Source of the DNA: Helicobacter marmotae
Lineage (GTDB): Bacteria; Campylobacterota; Campylobacteria; Campylobacterales; Helicobacteraceae
DNA: 39,221 nucleotides
Assembly: GCF_003364255.1 (NCBI RefSeq)
Contig: NZ_NXLR01000018.1
Span: forward strand, 1-39,221
Direction: 5' to 3'
Shown here: positions 1 through 7,822 of the stretch, one piece after another
Layout of the letters: every line of letters starts with the position of its first letter
Numbering within the stretch: the stretch's first letter is position 1
Position numbers and translations under genes: made by a program
Notes under the pieces: model-generated
What the model saw: only the letters and a program-made list of their open reading frames with translations
What the model was told of the DNA's origin: nothing
Databases searched by the model: none

Positions 1-1632
1 AGTTAGGGTAGTAATGGTGGAGCTAGCTTCATTTTCGATATGTTTTATATCTCCTGTGGCTCCATTAGTGAGAGTGGTTATAGTAGCAGAGCCGCTATTA
101 GTAAGCTTTGTAGTGATAGCTCCATTATTGGTAATAGAGCTAAGTGTTACTCTACTTCCAGTATTAGTTAGATTGGTAATCCTTGCATTGGCATTATTGG
201 TAATGCCTTGAGTGATAGTGCCGCTATTGGTTAGATTTGTAATCATACTTGCATTAATAAGACTTCCGCTAAAGGTCCCTCCGCTTTTATTATCAAGTGT
301 ATTAATGGTGCCTTGATTAGTGAAGTTATTGGTTATGGTGCCAGAATTATCAAGTTGGTTAATGGTGGCACCTGTGGCATTAGTGAGAGTCGTTATAGTG
401 CCGCTATTAGCGAGTGTGTTTATGAGTGTTTTATTCCCCATATTTGTTAGTGTAGTAATGCTCCCTGAATTGGTGAGATTATTAATGGTATTTCTTGTTT
501 GTGCGATATTAGCGTTTTGAAGTGTGGTGATGGTGCCTTTGTTGGTAAAATTACCTATCATGGCGTTGCTAGCAGAGCTCCCGCCATTTCTTAAAAATGC
601 AATGCTGGCATTAGTTTCATTGGTTAGAGTTGTGATTGTCCCAAAGTTATTGGTTGCATTCAAGCCAGTTTGATTAGCATTACTCATTCTGCCATTATTG
701 GTAAAAGTGGTAATAGTTGCATTTGTGCCATTATTAAACGCTCCGGTTATGGTGCCATTATTGGTGAGTGTTGTGATAGTGGCATTTCCATTCATTTGAT
801 AGACATTGTTTCTTAAGTTGCCTCTCCCGTTTGAAAACGTCGTAAGTGTAGCATTATTGGTAAAGTTTTCGGTTGTGCTATTATTGTTTGTAGCAAACGT
901 CGTAAGTGTGCCACTATTAGTGAAAGTATCTAGTTTTGTGCCAGTGCCAGTTACTTCTAAGGTTCTTATCGTAGCATTGGCATTATTGCTCACATTCTGG
1001 GCAGTTCCAGCAGTAATTTGAAAGGTGCTAATCGTGCCATTATTGGAGACATTTTGCATAGTGCCTTGGGCTTGATTAGCAAGCTCGGTAATAGTTGCAT
1101 TATTGGTAATAGTTGCATTGCCATAAGAAAAGGCTAAGCGAGCGATATTGCCTCCATTATTGTTTGTTAGATTGAGATTCCCTAAAATCCCCATTCTCCC
1201 TGTGGTACCTGCATTAGTGAAGTTAGTAGTAGTGTTTTGCTGTGCATAGATACCAAATACCCCAGCACTTCCGGTGTTATTTAATCTCACGCCTTGCTCT
1301 AAAGTGAGATTAAATGGGCTTTGAGTGTCGTTATTTACGATAATAGCAGCATTTACGCCCGTAGCTTGAAATTGAATAGTCCCCACAGAGGATTTCACTA
1401 GCAGTGTAGTGGCTTGTGCTCCTGTAGTGTTGATATAGCGGACATTGGGGCGAGAGGTGACTTCACAATAGAAATTAGTTCTAGAGGTTACTAAGCAGTT
1501 ATTAGTCCAATTTGTGCTTTGGGCGCAGAGATGGTGATAAAAGGAGATAAGAGACAAAGGGATGGCATATCTCAACTTGTGAGTATGCTGCCAAATTTGA
1601 GCCATAGAGCATATATAGGGGTATCTAGTCAT
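1..1632 (-). CDS. Autotransporter-like beta-strand-repeat surface protein, N-terminal part (runs off left edge)
   Basis: I read the minus-strand triplets from 1632 down to base 1 and found no stop, so the gene is cut only by the window edge (at least 544 codons). The N-terminus from the second Met (1605) has a basic stretch (HKLR), a hydrophobic core (YAIPLSLISF) and a likely cleavage after CAQS, which is a signal peptide. After about residue 110 the protein is a low-complexity series of units such as NNGTITTLTN, typical of beta-helical passenger domains of autotransporters and VacA-like Helicobacter proteins. The beta-barrel would lie beyond the left edge and is not seen. Met at 1632 or 1605 could be the start; neither has a clear Shine-Dalgarno, and an in-frame TAA lies just upstream of 1632. 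Expression may depend on the poly-C leader upstream. Export and surface location are inferred from the family. Confidence 0.8.
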   Translation of the reverse strand, partial: MTRYPYICSMAQIWQHTHKLRYAIPLSLISFYHHLCAQSTNWTNNCLVTSRTNFYCEVTSRPNVRYINTTGAQATTLLVKSSVGTIQFQATGVNAAIIVNNDTQSPFNLTLEQGVRLNNTGSAGVFGIYAQQNTTTNFTNAGTTGRMGILGNLNLTNNNGGNIARLAFSYGNATITNNATITELANQAQGTMQNVSNNGTISTFQITAGTAQNVSNNANATIRTLEVTGTGTKLDTFTNSGTLTTFATNNNSTTENFTNNATLTTFSNGRGNLRNNVYQMNGNATITTLTNNGTITGAFNNGTNATITTFTNNGRMSNANQTGLNATNNFGTITTLTNETNASIAFLRNGGSSASNAMIGNFTNKGTITTLQNANIAQTRNTINNLTNSGSITTLTNMGNKTLINTLANSGTITTLTNATGATINQLDNSGTITNNFTNQGTINTLDNKSGGTFSGSLINASMITNLTNSGTITQGITNNANARITNLTNTGSRVTLSSITNNGAITTKLTNSGSATITTLTNGATGDIKHIENEASSTITTLT

Positions 1633-1683
1633 AGGTACTTTGGGTATTTACTTAAGGGGTGATAAGTATAAGGTAACTTAAGA

Positions 1684-1749
1684 CTAGATAAGTTCTATGG
1701 CTTGTGTATATGCTATGGGGGGGGGGGGTAATACTACTCTATTTGTCAT
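1684..1749 (-). CDS. Possible poly-C-containing leader peptide upstream of the autotransporter gene
   Basis: A 21-codon frame starts at ATG 1749 behind a good Shine-Dalgarno AAGGA (1760-1756, spacing 6). It reads through 12 C as four prolines and stops at TAG 1686-1684. With one more C it would run to a TAA at 1654-1652, 19 nt before the autotransporter ATG at 1632. With one fewer it stops right after the tract (TAG at 1715-1713). This suggests a length-dependent leader, but no peptide function can be claimed. The tract could instead simply be in the 5' UTR and act on transcription or RNA structure. Confidence 0.35.
   Translation of the reverse strand: MTNRVVLPPPPIAYTQAIELI
1717..1728. repeat. 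Homopolymer G12 (C12 on the minus strand) upstream of autotransporter gene
   Basis: Twelve consecutive G on the plus strand, 85 nt before the autotransporter ATG at 1632. Tracts of this length slip at high frequency in Helicobacter and Campylobacter and are usual phase-variation sites. This one lies in the 5' region rather than in the main coding frame. Confidence 0.9.
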
Positions 1750-1760
1750 AATATGTCCTT

Positions 1761-1766
1761 ATTGTA
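1761..1766 (-). promoter_or_regulatory. Candidate -10 box (TACAAT) upstream of the autotransporter leader
   Basis: TACAAT on the minus strand resembles the epsilonproteobacterial -10 hexamer; no -35 is expected in this group. It abuts the leader Shine-Dalgarno at 1760-1756, so if it is the real promoter the transcript would start almost at the leader ATG (1749). That would leave the leader poorly translated. Weak evidence. Confidence 0.3.
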
Positions 1767-1889
1767 TCGTAATGTTTGTGTTGTTTTATGGTTTTTGGCT
1801 TCTTGTTTTGATTCTTGTTTGTGTTTTCTATTTATGATCCTTGGCGACTCTTTGTTTATATGTCTTTAGGCTTGGTGAGAGGTGGAGAA

Positions 1890-2400
1890 TTGCTCTTGGC
1901 GACTAGTGATTCTTTTAAAGAGTCTTTAGTGGATAAGAGAGATTCTTCGTTCGCTCTCACGCCCTCCCTCGTGATGCCAAACTTGGCTACCCGCAAGGGA
2001 AATTATTTTGTCATTCTGAACCCCTGCAAGGGGTGAAGAATCTCTGTGGGCTTTCTGTGAAGCATTTTTTTGGATTTCTAGCAGATTCCATCCCGTTGTC
2101 ATGTCTAGTGCTTGAGAATCAAGCGAAGAATCTCTTTTAGCGACCAGTGACTCGGGTAGAGATTCTTCGGTTGGGCTACGCCCGCCCTCAGAATGACAAT
2201 AGGATTGGGATTGTCTAGTGGCTCTGTGAAGCAATTCTCCATAACGCTCAGAATGACAAACTTGGAGAATTTCTGGTAAATCAAACAGAGATTCTTCGGT
2301 CATTACCATTCCCTCAGAATGACAAACTAACGGAGTCGCTGGTAAATCCAACAAAAATTCCTCACCTTCACTTCGTGCTCCTGCAAGGGCTGAGAATGTG
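1890..2400. repeat. Cluster of palindromic repeats (array 1)
   Basis: The intergenic stretch between the autotransporter leader and the glycan operon holds several copies of a short palindrome: outer arms ATTCT...AGAAT, flanked inside by GA on both sides, around a variable hairpin. Copies I can delimit are 2013-2041 (core ACCCC-TGCAA-GGGGT), 2101-2131 (diverged), 2162-2194 (core with GGGC/GCCC), 2234-2254 and 2291-2320; a decayed one follows near 2360-2395. They lie in both orientations. The block shares long near-identical stretches with array 2, for example 2008-2047 matches 11248-11287 over 40 nt. Read on the minus strand the copies encode CHSERSEES-like peptides, which creates a spurious open frame across 1926-2489. 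Confidence 0.85.
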
Positions 2401-2556
2401 ACTTGTGCATAACTTTGTCTGCCATTACTTCCTAAGATATAAAATAAGAGTTGCCATATAAAAAATAAATGTAAAAGAACAAAAATCAAACTTGATTTAG
2501 CTTAATCTTTATTTAAGATTCGCGCAATTATAGCAGAAAATAATTTTTTCATTACT

Positions 2557-2575
2557 AAAAAATAGCTTTTGCTAT
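2557..2575 (-). terminator. Weak rho-independent terminator of the glycan operon
   Basis: On the minus strand ATAGC-AAAA-GCTAT forms a 5-bp stem followed directly by a T run (2561-2557). It begins 17 nt after the stop of the last operon gene (2592). The stem is short and AT-rich, so efficiency is uncertain. Confidence 0.45.
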
Positions 2576-2591
2576 CAATTATGATATGAAA

Positions 2592-3557
2592 TTATTTCCT
2601 ATGGGAGCATAAATGTGCTTTAAGGAGGGCTTTGAGCTTGGAGTAGATTCTCAAAATAAGCGGGGTGCTATCAAAGACTATTTCAAAATTGAGTTTATCT
2701 AGGGCTTTATTTTGGGCTATGGTGGTGGGGTGTTTTAGGGGGAAGTGTAGCTCATAGGTGGGCATTTGGGCGAATTTACAATCACCTTTGGTATGAGCGG
2801 CGTCATCGCGGTTAAAGCCGATGTTTTGAATCATATTATCTTTAGGGTAGATACATAAGCCATTATTTTTCCATATACTATAGGTCCATGGGTAGTCCCA
2901 AGTGTCTATCTGCCCTCGTGCGTAGAGTTTGAAGATTTTATGCCATGCTCTTTTTTCTCTCATATTGCAAAAGTTATGCAAGGCTTTAAACTCTGCCTTA
3001 AAGTCGCTAAATTCTAATTGATACTGCCCCCAAGCCCTAGCCCAAGAAGCCCAGCCCCAGATGTGGTTATATTTAGAGAAGTAGTAGTCTTCTTTTAAGC
3101 TGGCTTTGGGGCTAAGGGTTTTGGTTGTTTGATGTGGGGCAAAATCTAGCGCACTCCAGCCACTTATCATAAAAACTTGGCTTGTATTGTTATATTTTTC
3201 TAGGCATTCATCACAGAATCTAAAAAAGCTAAGGCTAGGTAAGCAGTCATCTTCTAATATAATGCCCCTCTCTTCAAGTGAGAAAAACCAAGAAATAGCC
3301 GAGCTAATGGAGCATTTGGCGTTAAGATGGGAATCTCTATAGAGTGTTTTAAGTTCGCATTGCCAAGTGAATGCACTCTCTAAAAATGCCCTTACCTCTT
3401 TAACCTTATTTGCTTCTTGGCTATTTTTGGGAGCATTGGAGGCGATGTAGAGTGTCTTTGGCTGGACTTTTTGAAGTACTTGGCAAATGGCTTTAAGCGT
3501 ATCTACGCGCTTATAGACAATAAGCAAGATAGGGCTTTGACATATATAGCTATCCAT
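2592..3557 (-). CDS. Glycosyltransferase, GT-A fold (second copy), end of glycan operon
   Basis: A protein of 321 aa starting at ATG 3557, which overlaps the stop of the preceding radical SAM gene by 8 nt; an in-frame GTG at 3566 is less likely. The N-terminus SPILLIVYKRVDTLK is the first beta-strand of a nucleotide-sugar-binding GT-A domain. GIILEDDCLPS (about residues 98-108) carries the acidic EDD metal/nucleotide motif. A WGWASWARAW block follows, shared with the paralogue at 5452-6435. The family is the loose GNT-I/GT2-like group common in Campylobacter and Helicobacter glycan loci. Donor and acceptor are unknown; a cytoplasmic role in assembling LPS O-chain, capsule or another surface glycan is inferred from context. 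Confidence 0.85.
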   Translation of the reverse strand: MDSYICQSPILLIVYKRVDTLKAICQVLQKVQPKTLYIASNAPKNSQEANKVKEVRAFLESAFTWQCELKTLYRDSHLNAKCSISSAISWFFSLEERGIILEDDCLPSLSFFRFCDECLEKYNNTSQVFMISGWSALDFAPHQTTKTLSPKASLKEDYYFSKYNHIWGWASWARAWGQYQLEFSDFKAEFKALHNFCNMREKRAWHKIFKLYARGQIDTWDYPWTYSIWKNNGLCIYPKDNMIQNIGFNRDDAAHTKGDCKFAQMPTYELHFPLKHPTTIAQNKALDKLNFEIVFDSTPLILRIYSKLKALLKAHLCSHRK

Positions 3558-4572
3558 AAATCGCACCCTCTATGCACTTTTTGCAAATAGGATTACTCGC
3601 ATAGGAGTGGGCTTTATGAATAGCCCTTAACTCCTGCATAGCTTTGCTTTGCCAGAATGTTTGGAGGGACGTGTATGTGCCATTTTTATAAGATTCTAAG
3701 ATATTGCCAAGGGGCATTTGCTCCCCATAGAATGTGCAACAAGGTAGCACATTCCCCTCAGCGGTGATAACAAGCTGCTTATAGGGGAAAGAGCATTGAA
3801 AGTCGGGCTTTTCTTGTGTGGTCTTTGAGTTTAGGTCTTTTGAGCTTTTAGGGGGCTTTATCATTTCTTGCACTCCAATCATATCAACCTTATCTTCCCA
3901 AAATGCCACAAAGCTATCAAGCTGATGTTCATTAAGCTCGGTGCGCACAAAATTCACACGCACTAAGGGTGTTAGGCTTTTTAGCTCTTTTCTAGCCTCA
4001 AGGAGTTGGAGGACGTTTTGGATTACTTTATGGTAGTTACTTCCGGGGCGAATGGTGTTATACACATCTTCAGAATAGGCATCAATGCTAATTTGGATTC
4101 TATCTAGTCCGGCTTTAATGAGTGATATAGATCGTTCTTTATGTAAAAGTAAGCCATTACTTGAGAAGTAAATATCAAGTACGCCGGCATTTTTAGCATA
4201 GCTAATGAAGCTTTCTAAATCTTTGCGTAAAAGCGGCTCGTTTAGGTAGTTTAGCTTGATGGCTTTGAGTGCATTCAGGGCTATACCCTCATCTATAATG
4301 GCACAAAAAAGCGAAAAAGGGAGGAGTAGATGTGCTTTTTGGTTATTACTCTCTACAGATAAAGGGCACATGGGGCATTTGAGATTACAAGTGGCGTTTA
4401 GCTCAAAGTCAATTTGCGTAGGGTAGGGGGTGATGATACTTAAATTTTGGGCTTTTGCGTAAGTGTCTCTATATGCCCTCCATTGTTCTATGGGTTTAAT
4501 ATCTGCTAGGAGGTTGAGTTTCTCTATACCAAGAATGCCTGTGAGTTCTGTTTGATTACGTTTTACTTTCAT
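3550..4572 (-). CDS. Radical SAM/SPASM-domain protein in glycan operon
   Basis: A 340-aa protein. Start chosen at ATG 4572, which overlaps the rfbF stop by 4 nt (ATGA) and has GGAAGG at good spacing; longer starts at 4578 and 4587 have none. CNLKCPMC at residues 62-69 is the CX3CX2C motif that binds the radical-SAM [4Fe-4S] cluster. Further cysteines near the C-terminus (FQCSF, LPCCTF, ICKKC) fit a SPASM region holding an auxiliary cluster. The fold should cleave S-adenosylmethionine to a 5'-deoxyadenosyl radical. The substrate cannot be read from sequence. Between rfbF and a glycosyltransferase, modification of a sugar or glycan precursor is plausible, but peptide modification cannot be excluded. 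Confidence 0.85.
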   Translation of the reverse strand: MKVKRNQTELTGILGIEKLNLLADIKPIEQWRAYRDTYAKAQNLSIITPYPTQIDFELNATCNLKCPMCPLSVESNNQKAHLLLPFSLFCAIIDEGIALNALKAIKLNYLNEPLLRKDLESFISYAKNAGVLDIYFSSNGLLLHKERSISLIKAGLDRIQISIDAYSEDVYNTIRPGSNYHKVIQNVLQLLEARKELKSLTPLVRVNFVRTELNEHQLDSFVAFWEDKVDMIGVQEMIKPPKSSKDLNSKTTQEKPDFQCSFPYKQLVITAEGNVLPCCTFYGEQMPLGNILESYKNGTYTSLQTFWQSKAMQELRAIHKAHSYASNPICKKCIEGAIYG

Positions 4573-5348
4573 TGCCATACCTTCCATTTGGGATTATTGC
4601 GCCATAGTTCTTCTAAGAGTTGCTTATCTCGCAGGGTATCCATACACTGCCAGAATCCATAATGTTTATAGGCTTGGAGTTGTTTATCTTTGGCTAGGGT
4701 AATAAGCGGGGCTTGCTCAAAAATGCTTTGATTATCTTTAATGTATGAAAGCACTTCGCACTCACATACAAAAAACCCTCCATTGACCCAGCCTGTAGGT
4801 GAGCTATCACCCTTGGGCTTTTCTAAAAAGTGTTCCACACGATCATTTTCACCAAATGCAATTGCCCCATATCGCCCCTCTGGCTGTATGGCTGTGAGTG
4901 TAGCTAGCTTTTTATGGGCTTTGTGAAAGGCAAGGAGGGCGTGGAGATTCACATCACTTAGTCCATCGCCATAAGTTAGCATAAATCTCTCATTTCCTAT
5001 GTAGGGCTTGGCTTGTAAGATTCTGCCTCCAGTCATCGTATCTTTCCCTGTATCAAGCAAAGTTACGCGCCAATTTTGGCTTTGTGAGTTGAGAATCTCT
5101 ATGGAATTATCTTTAAGATTGATGCTTATATCGCTATTATGTAAAAAGAAATTCGCAAAGTATTCTTTAATGATATAGCCCTTGTAGCCTAGTAAGATAA
5201 TAAAGTCATTAAAGCCATAGTGGCTATAGATTTGCATAATATGCCAGAGTATAGGGAAGCCTCCTATTTCTACCATAGGTTTTGGACGAATGGAAGTTTC
5301 TTCTGCAAGGCGCGTGCCTAAACCTCCTGCTAGGATTAATACTTTCAT
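4569..5348 (-). CDS. rfbF: Glucose-1-phosphate cytidylyltransferase
   Basis: A 259-aa protein of usual length for RfbF. It makes CDP-glucose from CTP and glucose-1-phosphate, the entry step to CDP-dideoxyhexoses and related sugars. The nucleotidyltransferase signature LAGGLGTRLAEET (residues 6-18) is followed by RPKPMVEIGG (22-31). Later motifs include TYGDGLSDVN, PEGRYGAI, WVNGGFFV and the C-terminal FWQCMDTLRDK typical of this subfamily. The start ATG 5348 has a strong AAGGAG six bases upstream. It is the only gene in the operon separated from its predecessor by a real gap (103 nt) in the present tract state. The usual next enzyme, CDP-glucose 4,6-dehydratase, is not in this window. Confidence 0.93.
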   Translation of the reverse strand: MKVLILAGGLGTRLAEETSIRPKPMVEIGGFPILWHIMQIYSHYGFNDFIILLGYKGYIIKEYFANFFLHNSDISINLKDNSIEILNSQSQNWRVTLLDTGKDTMTGGRILQAKPYIGNERFMLTYGDGLSDVNLHALLAFHKAHKKLATLTAIQPEGRYGAIAFGENDRVEHFLEKPKGDSSPTGWVNGGFFVCECEVLSYIKDNQSIFEQAPLITLAKDKQLQAYKHYGFWQCMDTLRDKQLLEELWRNNPKWKVWQ

Positions 5349-5451
5349 TTATGCTCCTTTTTCTTTAGCTAAAATGGAGCAAGGAAGCGAAACTATAGGG
5401 GGAAAATAGGTATAAGAGGGAGAGTGGGGAGTGCGTATAATAAGTGTGAAG

Positions 5452-6435
5452 TTATCTTCTATCCCCCCCCCCCGTTAAATAATGGGCTTTATGCCATATA
5501 CTTTGTGAGATTTTATAAAGTTTATTGTATGTGCGGAATATGAAAGGCTTATGAAGTGCGCGCTCAAAGGCTTGAATGCGCTTATAAGCAAGGTGAGATT
5601 CTACTACCTCACTTGGGTAGCTAATGGGGAATTTGGTATTTATATCTTTAGCATTAAATACTTCTCCCTCCGCTCCACAATGCACCCCGCTGCCATCAAA
5701 GCCTATTTGCTTGACATAAGAAGTAGCGGGGCAGAGGCTTAGGGCGTGGTGTTTATAGGCAAGGAGATAGTTAAAAATCGCCCAAGTTTTGATATTCCCT
5801 TTTGCATTATCTAAAAAATGCTCAAAATACCGCGCACTGCCGCCTAGATTGATATAATCTATATCATCTTTTGTAAAATTTGCTTCTACCCAAGCAATGT
5901 CGCGCTTATAATGTGCCCACCTATCTGCCCAGCTTGCCCAACCCCAGCAATGAGGTAGCCTCCAAAAATAGCAATCGCCTAAGTCTTTTGTATCTATAGG
6001 GTAGCTCCACGCAGAGATACTCCACACATTTTTCATATCCTTATATCTTTGCAAGGCGTCATTTAAGAAGTCTAAAAATACAGGAGATACGATGATGTCA
6101 TCTTCAAGGATTATGGCTTGCTTATGTGTGCTCATTACTTCACTTACCCCTTGAGTGATAGAATCTGCTAAACCTAAATTGGTTTTTCTCTCTATGAGTG
6201 TGATATTGGCAAAATGATGCGTTTTGGGATTAGTGTTTATAAGCTCTGCGAGAATGCCTTTTAGCTCATTTATGGTTTGCAAGTCTTGGGGTTTTGCATT
6301 TGCTTTAGGGGCGTCTTGATAGATATAAATTTCACTCTTTTTAGCTAGGGCATTGGCACTGAGGGCTTCTAAAACCTTTTGTGTGTGTTTGGGGCGATTA
6401 TATACAAAAAGCACAATAGGGGCATATTTAGACAT
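5452..6435 (-). CDS. Glycosyltransferase, GT-A fold, with 3' poly-G tract
   Basis: A 327-aa paralogue of the protein at 2592-3557. It has PIVLFVYNRPKHTQKVLEAL at the N-terminus, AIILEDDIIVSP (about 107-118) as acidic motif and CWGWASWADRW (about 163-173). The start ATG 6435 overlaps the preceding stop by 8 nt. The last codons come from a run of 11 G (5463-5473), giving LTGGGDRR and stop. The tract lies after the conserved domain. With 12 G the protein would end at once (GGA TAG). With 10 G it would gain about 38 residues and stop at a TAA directly abutting the rfbF ATG. The enzyme itself is therefore probably active in all phases. Sugar specificity is unknown. Confidence 0.85.
   Translation of the reverse strand: MSKYAPIVLFVYNRPKHTQKVLEALSANALAKKSEIYIYQDAPKANAKPQDLQTINELKGILAELINTNPKTHHFANITLIERKTNLGLADSITQGVSEVMSTHKQAIILEDDIIVSPVFLDFLNDALQRYKDMKNVWSISAWSYPIDTKDLGDCYFWRLPHCWGWASWADRWAHYKRDIAWVEANFTKDDIDYINLGGSARYFEHFLDNAKGNIKTWAIFNYLLAYKHHALSLCPATSYVKQIGFDGSGVHCGAEGEVFNAKDINTKFPISYPSEVVESHLAYKRIQAFERALHKPFIFRTYNKLYKISQSIWHKAHYLTGGGDRR
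5463..5473. repeat. Homopolymer C11 (coding-strand G11) at 3' end of glycosyltransferase gene
   Basis: Eleven C on the plus strand, read as G on the coding strand and followed by ATAG, so that one added G creates an immediate TAG stop. Likely slippage site. The present length ends the gene 103 nt before rfbF. Confidence 0.9.
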
Positions 6436-7822
6436 ACTTTTCTCCCTTTAGGCTTTGTATATGCTTTGTAATGGAACTTAGGAGATTGCTATAAAAGTCT
6501 TTGTGTTGTGTGTTTGACATATATGGCTCAATGCGTGCAAACTCCTCATCTTCATTTAAGATTTTGGGGGGATTTTGGGTGATATGAGAGATTGCATTTT
6601 GCAAATCTTTATAGGCATAAATATGGTAAGTGTGGCTAAGGAATTGATATGGGCTTACAGGGGCGTTAAATAAAATCACAGGTTTATTAAACGCAATCGC
6701 CTCTAATGTAACCGTGCCATCAAATGTGGCGATGGCTTGAGAGTGAGAAATAAGCTCTTTTGCGCTTATTTCAAGGGAAAGGAGGGAGGTATTTGGCACT
6801 TGCATAATATGCTTATAAAATGCGATATTTTTAAAAAATGTAATATTATGTAAGAAATAGTCTGTGAGATTATCATTAAATTGCAATTGATGCGGGTGTT
6901 CTTTGACATAGAGTTTATAACCCTCTGGGAGGGCTCTTGCTGTCATTTTAATGAGTGTTAGCTGTGCTTCAAGGATCGCTCTGCCAATAATTGCTGCCTC
7001 TGGCTCAAGGTGAAGGTTAAAATAGATAAATTTTTCCTTTAAGCTAGGCTTGCAGGCATGAGTTTTATAGAATCTGTGCATTCTTTTATGTTGGATAAAG
7101 GAGTAGAGTTTGGAGAAGTAGTTATATTCTATGCCCATAAATTTACGCTTAAAGCTTCTTTGCTTGAGGCATACAATGAACTCTACGAGTATGGAGCCCC
7201 CAAGTTTATAAAGCAGGGAAGTAAGCTTAGCTTTGAGTGTTTTCTCTTGTGGCTCTATGTGCGTTTCATAGGCGTAAAATCGCCGTTGTTTAATGGAGGA
7301 GGCGGGTTTTTGATATGGGTCAAATTTAATGCAAGTGCGTGTATTGTAATGCAATATCGCTACATCGTTTAAAATCCCCTCAAATGTGTAAGCTGGGATA
7401 TTATAAGCCTTTGCTAAACCAAAGGGGATAAGATGATGTGGGGTAGCAAGTATGGCTTCGGCATTGAGCACAAAATACAGGTGATACTGCGTAAAAATTT
7501 GGGCAAAAAATGAGAGATATTGGTAGTAAATATCTTTTGCTAGAGGGTTATTTAGCATAACGCGATGAAGCATAGTCTCTACATCAATTTGAATAGGCTT
7601 CATCGCTTCTATAAGCGTGTAGTCAATATGCGTGCTATGCTGGATTTGGAGGAGATTTTGATAATCAAGGCAGTGAGTAATTCTCTCTTTATATGATTCT
7701 ATAAGGGGTTTGGTTTTAGCGTGAAATTCACACACAAGCACCACAATGTGAAAGTCTGTATATTGCAAGATATGGGATAAAAGAGCGCCTTCCCTATCAA
7801 GGAGGATAATATTCTTACGCAT
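6428..7822 (-). CDS. Capsule-synthesis-like protein (second copy)
   Basis: A 464-aa protein. I start it at ATG 7822 because MRKNIILLDREG aligns with MKNIILIDRDLS of its upstream paralogue, and because this ATG overlaps that gene's stop by 8 nt. A longer frame from 7930 would add a poorly supported hydrophobic stretch that overlaps the paralogue's coding end. Motifs are FNLHLEPEAA (about 268-277), YVKEHPHQ (about 305-312) and a final ATFDGTVTLEAIAFNKP (about 365-381). These resemble capsule polysaccharide synthesis/export proteins of the KpsC/KpsS type and related glycosyltransferases. It probably adds or transfers a sugar on a surface glycan, but the exact reaction is unknown. Confidence 0.75.
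   Translation of the reverse strand: MRKNIILLDREGALLSHILQYTDFHIVVLVCEFHAKTKPLIESYKERITHCLDYQNLLQIQHSTHIDYTLIEAMKPIQIDVETMLHRVMLNNPLAKDIYYQYLSFFAQIFTQYHLYFVLNAEAILATPHHLIPFGLAKAYNIPAYTFEGILNDVAILHYNTRTCIKFDPYQKPASSIKQRRFYAYETHIEPQEKTLKAKLTSLLYKLGGSILVEFIVCLKQRSFKRKFMGIEYNYFSKLYSFIQHKRMHRFYKTHACKPSLKEKFIYFNLHLEPEAAIIGRAILEAQLTLIKMTARALPEGYKLYVKEHPHQLQFNDNLTDYFLHNITFFKNIAFYKHIMQVPNTSLLSLEISAKELISHSQAIATFDGTVTLEAIAFNKPVILFNAPVSPYQFLSHTYHIYAYKDLQNAISHITQNPPKILNEDEEFARIEPYMSNTQHKDFYSNLLSSITKHIQSLKGEKYV

Noticed and set aside
14-1021. Three plus-strand open frames of 65-71 codons
   Set aside because: They are antisense to the autotransporter-like gene, whose frame is open across the whole stretch and has a signal peptide.
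1815-2036. A 73-codon plus-strand open frame
   Set aside because: Mostly repeat array sequence, no ribosome site and no recognisable domain.
1926-2489. A 187-codon minus-strand open frame with CHSEG/CHSERYGE segments
   Set aside because: It starts at a TTG without a ribosome site and most of it is palindromic repeat read in frame. Better explained as repeat array 1 than as a gene.
2504-2520. Inverted repeat AATCTT-TATTT-AAGATT as a terminator
   Set aside because: AT-only stem and no T run on either strand; probably chance in an AT-rich gap.
7058-7372. A 104-codon plus-strand open frame
   Set aside because: Antisense to the capsule-like gene, which has family motifs across this stretch.
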